This document shows, in pieces, positions 59,701 through 64,000 of a stretch of 64,000 nucleotides of DNA (the stretch's first letter is position 1; each line of letters begins with the position of its first letter). Source of the stretch: Muricea muricata. Taxonomy: Eukaryota > Cnidaria > Anthozoa > Malacalcyonacea > Plexauridae. The notes under the pieces were generated by a model. That model saw only the letters and a list, made by a program, of their open reading frames with translations, was not told where the DNA came from and ran no database searches. The stretch spans positions 2,071,001-2,135,000 of the forward strand of contig OY979731.1 of the NCBI GenBank assembly GCA_963855995.1, given 5' to 3'. The position numbers and the translations under genes were made by a program.

Positions 59701-62700
59701 AATGAATTCCATCACAAATTGCACATTTTCAAAATTTCAGCTAAACTTTGGAAGAATTAACAATGAGGAAATATATTACAACAAGAGGTATCTCCATCTA
59801 CGCTTGTCCAAATATAACGAGACAAGTCCAAAGTTAGTTTATTCTTAAGAGACCAGTGGTACAGTGATGCGTGCAAAATTTCAACTGATTTTGATGCAAA
59901 ATGCAAAGGTTCTGAATCAAGAAAGGTAGCACATAGAAAGAGCCATTGGAAGGCCAAAGGGGTAAAATCATGGGCAAGCTGAAACATAACTGTAATATAT
60001 TTAAAGAACTCCGAACTAAGTTTTTTCACAAACGATGCGTCATTTGGTCATTTCCACCAAGTTTCAATGAATTCCACCACAAATTGCACATTTTCAAAAT
60101 TTCAGCTAAAGTTTGGAACAATTAACAATGAGGAAATATATTACAACCAGAGGTATCTCCATCTACGCTTGTCCAAATATAACGAGACAAGTCCAAAGTT
60201 AGTTTATCCTTAAGAGACCAGTGGTACAGTGATGCGTGCAATATTTCAACTGATTTTGATGCAAAATGCAAAGGTTCTGAATCAAGAAAGGTAGCACATA
60301 GAAAGAGCCATTGGAAGGCCAAAGGGTAAAATCATGGGCAAGCTCAAACATAACTGTAATATATTTAAAGAACTCCGAACTAAGTTTTTTCACAAACGAT
60401 GCGTCATTTGGTCATTTCCACCAAGTTTCAATGAATTCCATCACAAATTGCACATTTTCAAAATTTCAGCTAAAGTTTGGAACAATTAACAATGAGGAAA
60501 TATATTACAACAAGAGGTATCTCCATCTACGCTTGTCCAAATATAACGAGACAAGTCCAAAGTTAGTTTATTCTTAATAGACCAGTGGTACAGTGATGCA
60601 TGGAAAATTTCAACTGATTTTGATGCAAAATGCAAAGGTTCTGAATCAAGAAATGTAGCACATAGAAAGAGCCATTGAAGGGCCAAAGGAGTAAAATCAT
60701 GGGCAAGCTGAAACATAACTATAATGCATTTAAAAAACTTGGAACTAAGTTTTTTCACAAACAATGCGTCATTTGGTCATTTCCACTAAGTTTCAATGAA
60801 TTCCATCACAAATTGCACATTTTCAAAATTTCAGCTAAAGTTTGGAACAATTAACAATGAGAAAATATATTACAACAAGAGGTATCTCCATCTAAGCTGG
60901 TCCAATTATAACGAGACAAGTCCAAAGTTAGATTATTCTTAAGAGACCAGTGGTACAGTGACGCTTGCAAAATTTCAACTGATTTTGATGCAAAATGCAA
61001 AGGTTCTGAATCAAGAAAGGTAGCACATACAAAGAGCCATTGGAAGGCCAAAGGAGTAACATCATGGGCAAGCTGAAACATAACTATAATATATTTAAAG
61101 AACTCCGAACTAAGTTTTTTCACAAACAATGCATCATTTGGTCATTTCCACCAAGTTTCAATGAATTCCATCACAAATTGCACATTTTCAAAATTTCAGC
61201 TAAAGTTTGGAACAATTAACAATGAGGAAATATATTACAACAAGAGGTATCTCCATCTAAGGTTGTCCAAATATAACGAGACAAGTCCAAAGTTAGTTTA
61301 TTCTTAAGAGACCAGTGGTACAGTGATGCTTGCAAAATTTCAACTGATTTTGATGCAAAATGCAAAGGTTCTGAATCAAGAAAGGTAGCACATAGAAAGA
61401 GCCATTGGAAGGCAAAAGGAGTAAAATCATGGGCACGCTAAAACATAACTATAATATATTAAAACAACTCCGAGCTAAGTTTTTTCACAAACAATGTGTC
61501 ATTTGGTCATTTCCACTAAGTTTCAATGAATTCTATCACAAATTGCACATTTTCAAAACTTTAGCTAAAGTTTGGAACAATTAACAAGGAGGAAATATAT
61601 TACAACAAGAGGTATCTCCATCTACGCTTGTCCAAATATAACGAGACAAGTCCAAAGTTAGTTTATTCTTAAGAGACCAGTGGTATAGTGATGCGTGCAA
61701 AATTTCAACTGATTTTGATGCAAAATGCAAAGGTTCTGAATCAAGAAAGGTAGCATTTTTTCACAAACAATGCGTCATTTGGTCATTTCCACCAAGTTTT
61801 AATCAATTCCATCACAAATTGCACATTTTTAAAATTTCAGCTAAAGTTTCGAACAATTAACAATCAGGAAATATATTACAACAAGAGGTATCTCCATCTA
61901 CGCTTGTCCAAATACAATGAGACAAGTCCAAAGTTAGTTTATTCTTAAGAGACCAGGGGTACAGTGATGAGTGCTAAATTTCAACTGATTTTGATGCAAA
62001 ATGCAAAGGTTCTGAATCAAGAAAGGTAGCACATAGAAAGAGCCATTGGAAGGCCAAAGGGGTAAAATAATGGGCAACCTGAAACATAACTATAATATAT
62101 TTAAAGAACTCCGAACTAAGTTTTTTCACAAACAATGCATCATTTCGTCATTTCCACTAAGTTTCAATGAATTCCATCACAAATTGCACATTTTCAAAAT
62201 TTCAGCTAAAGTTTGGAACAATTAACAATGAGGAAATATATTACAACAAGAGGTATCTCCATGTAAGGTTGTCCAAATATAACGAGACAAGTCCAAAGTT
62301 AGTTTGTTCTGAAGGGACCAGTGGTACAGTGATGCGTGAAAAATTTCAACAAATTTTATGCAAAATGCAAAGGTTCTGAATCAAGAAAGGTAGCACATAG
62401 AAAGAGCCATTGGAAGGCCAAAGGGGTAAAATAATGGGCAAGCTGAAACATAACTATAATATATTTAAAGAACTCCGAACTAAGTTTTTTCACAAACAAT
62501 GCATCATTTCGTCATTTCCACTAAGTTTCAATGAATTCCATCACAAATTGCACATTTTCAAAATTTCAGCTAAAGTTTGGAACAATTAACAATGAGGTAT
62601 CTCCATGTAAGGTTGTCCAAATATAACGAGACAAGTCCAAAGTTAGTTTGTTCTGAAGGGACCAGTGGTACAGTGATGCGTGAAAAATTTCAACAAATTT

Positions 62701-64000
62701 TATGCAAAATGCAAAGGTTCTGAAGCAAGAAAGGTGGCACATAGAAAGAGCCATTGGAAGGCCACAGGGGTAAAATCATGGGGAAGCTGAAACATAACTA
62801 TAATATATTTAAAGAACTCCCAACTAAGTTTTTTCACAAACAATGCGTCATTTGGTCATTTCCACTAAGTTTCAATGAATTCCATCACAAATTGCACATT
62901 TTCAAAATTTCAGCTAAAGTTTGGAACAATTAACAATGAGGAAATATATTACAACAAGAGGTATCTCCATGTAAGGTTGTCCAAATATAACGAGACAAGT
63001 CCAAAGTTAGTTTATTCTTAAGAGACCAGTGGTACAGTGATGCGTGCAAAATTTCAACTGATTTTGATGCAAAATGCAAAGGTTCTGAATCAAGAAAGGT
63101 AGCACATAGAAAGAGCCATTGGAAGGCCAAAGGGGTAAAATCATGGGCAAGCTGAGACATAACTATAATATATTTAAAGAACTCCGAACTAAGTTTTTTC
63201 ACAAACAATGCGTCATTTGGTCATATCCACAAATTTTTAATCAATTCCATCACAAATTGCACATTTTCAAAATTTCAGCTAAAGTTTATAACAATTAACA
63301 ATAAGGAAATATATTACAACCAGAGGTATCTCCATCTACGCTTGTCCAAATATAACGAGACAAGTCCAAAGTTAGTTTATCCTTAAGAGACCAGTGGTAC
63401 AGTGATGCGTGCAATATTTCAACTGATTTTGATGCAAAATGCAAAGGTTCTGAATCAAGAAAGGTAGCACATAGAAAGAGCCATTGGAAGGCAAAAGGAG
63501 TAAAATCATGGGCACGCTAAAACATAACTATAATATATTAAAACAACTCCGAGCTAAGTTTTTTCACAAACAATGTGTCATTTGGTCATTTCCACTAAGT
63601 TTCAATGAATTCTATCACAAATTGCACATTTTCAAAACTTTAGCTAAAGTTTGGAACAATTAACAAGGAGGAAATATATTACAACAAGAGGTATCTCCAT
63701 CTACGCTTGTCCAAATATAACGAGACAAGTCCAAAGTTAGTTTATTCTTAAGAGACCAGTGGTATAGTGATGCGTGCAAAATTTCAACTGATTTTGATGC
63801 AAAATGCAAAGGTTCTGAATCAAGAAAGGTAGCATTTTTTCACAAACAATGCGTCATTTGGTCATTTCCACCAAGTTTTAATCAATTCCATCACAAATTG
63901 CACATTTTTAAAATTTCAGCTAAAGTTTCGAACAATTAACAATCAGGAAATATATTACAACAAGAGGTATCTCCATCTACGCTTGTCCAAATATAACGAG
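56726..64000. repeat. 365-bp satellite array (about 20 monomers, runs off right edge)
   Basis: Landmarks recur every 365 bp, for example CAAAATTTCAGCTAAAGTTT and AACAATTAACAATGAGGAAA. Monomers also share CATTTGGTCATTTCCAC, ATAACGAGACAAGTCCAAAG and AAGAGACCAGTGGTACAGTG. Some are truncated (about 61755 and 62597). Variant-specific blocks repeat in longer steps: 58.86-59.4 kb matches 62.76-63.4 kb, and 61.44-61.99 kb matches 63.51-64.0 kb. Each monomer holds a minus-strand frame of about 90 codons, but 365 is not a multiple of three and no start, promoter or splice context supports translation. Confidence 0.95.

Noticed and set aside
57239..63208. Repeated minus-strand ORFs of about 92 codons
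   Set aside because: Each is confined to one 365-bp satellite monomer; there is no start conservation, splice context or known domain.

Overview
The window is AT-rich, intron-rich animal nuclear DNA. Its genes are animal orthologues (SPAG1, ALG1, ARF6, SF3A2 and a RASEF/CRACR2A-type EF-hand Rab) with GT-AG introns. The rest is crowded with short tandem repeats, foldback or MITE-like elements and a long satellite. Compact exons inside repeat-filled introns fit an invertebrate such as an anthozoan cnidarian. That placement is inference; no sequence here proves the taxon.

Layout: the first coding exons of a SPAG1 homologue (minus strand, running off the left edge) lie head-to-head with a complete three-exon ALG1 (plus, 2709-5439). 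ALG1 converges on a complete four-exon ARF6 (minus, 9480-6944). A repeat-rich stretch without recognisable genes follows (about 9.5-15.3 kb). Next comes a complete nine-exon SF3A2 (minus, 28045-15370). One of its introns holds an intronless 1355-codon reading frame on the same strand (23723-19656). It encodes a multipass membrane protein with a long acidic repeat tail that I cannot assign to a known family.

From 30193 to 53964 a single large minus-strand gene encodes an EF-hand / coiled-coil / Rab GTPase of the RASEF-CRACR2A-RAB44 group. I reconstructed twenty exons with matching phases. Two separate EF-hand exons (53964-53636 and 46493-46138) both end in phase 2 and look like alternative first exons. 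The largest internal exon (512 codons) carries one in-frame TGA. The first intron holds a 2.8-kb DNA transposon with an intact 581-codon DDE transposase, short terminal inverted repeats and TTAA target duplications (Kolobok-like). From about 55.6 kb to the right edge the window is mostly a 365-bp satellite with about 20 monomers, higher-order duplications and diverged copies at its edge.

The genes are housekeeping or signalling genes with no shared pathway: N-glycan assembly (ALG1), endosome and actin trafficking (ARF6), U2 snRNP splicing (SF3A2), dynein-arm assembly (SPAG1) and calcium-linked Rab signalling. What ties the window together is its repeats. The same 17-, 45-, 80-, 87- and 114-bp tandem repeats recur in different introns in both orientations, and many MITEs retain target-site duplications, including one triple nest near 28.7-29.0 kb. 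All exon models come from reading splice sites, phase and family similarity by eye; no transcript data were available.
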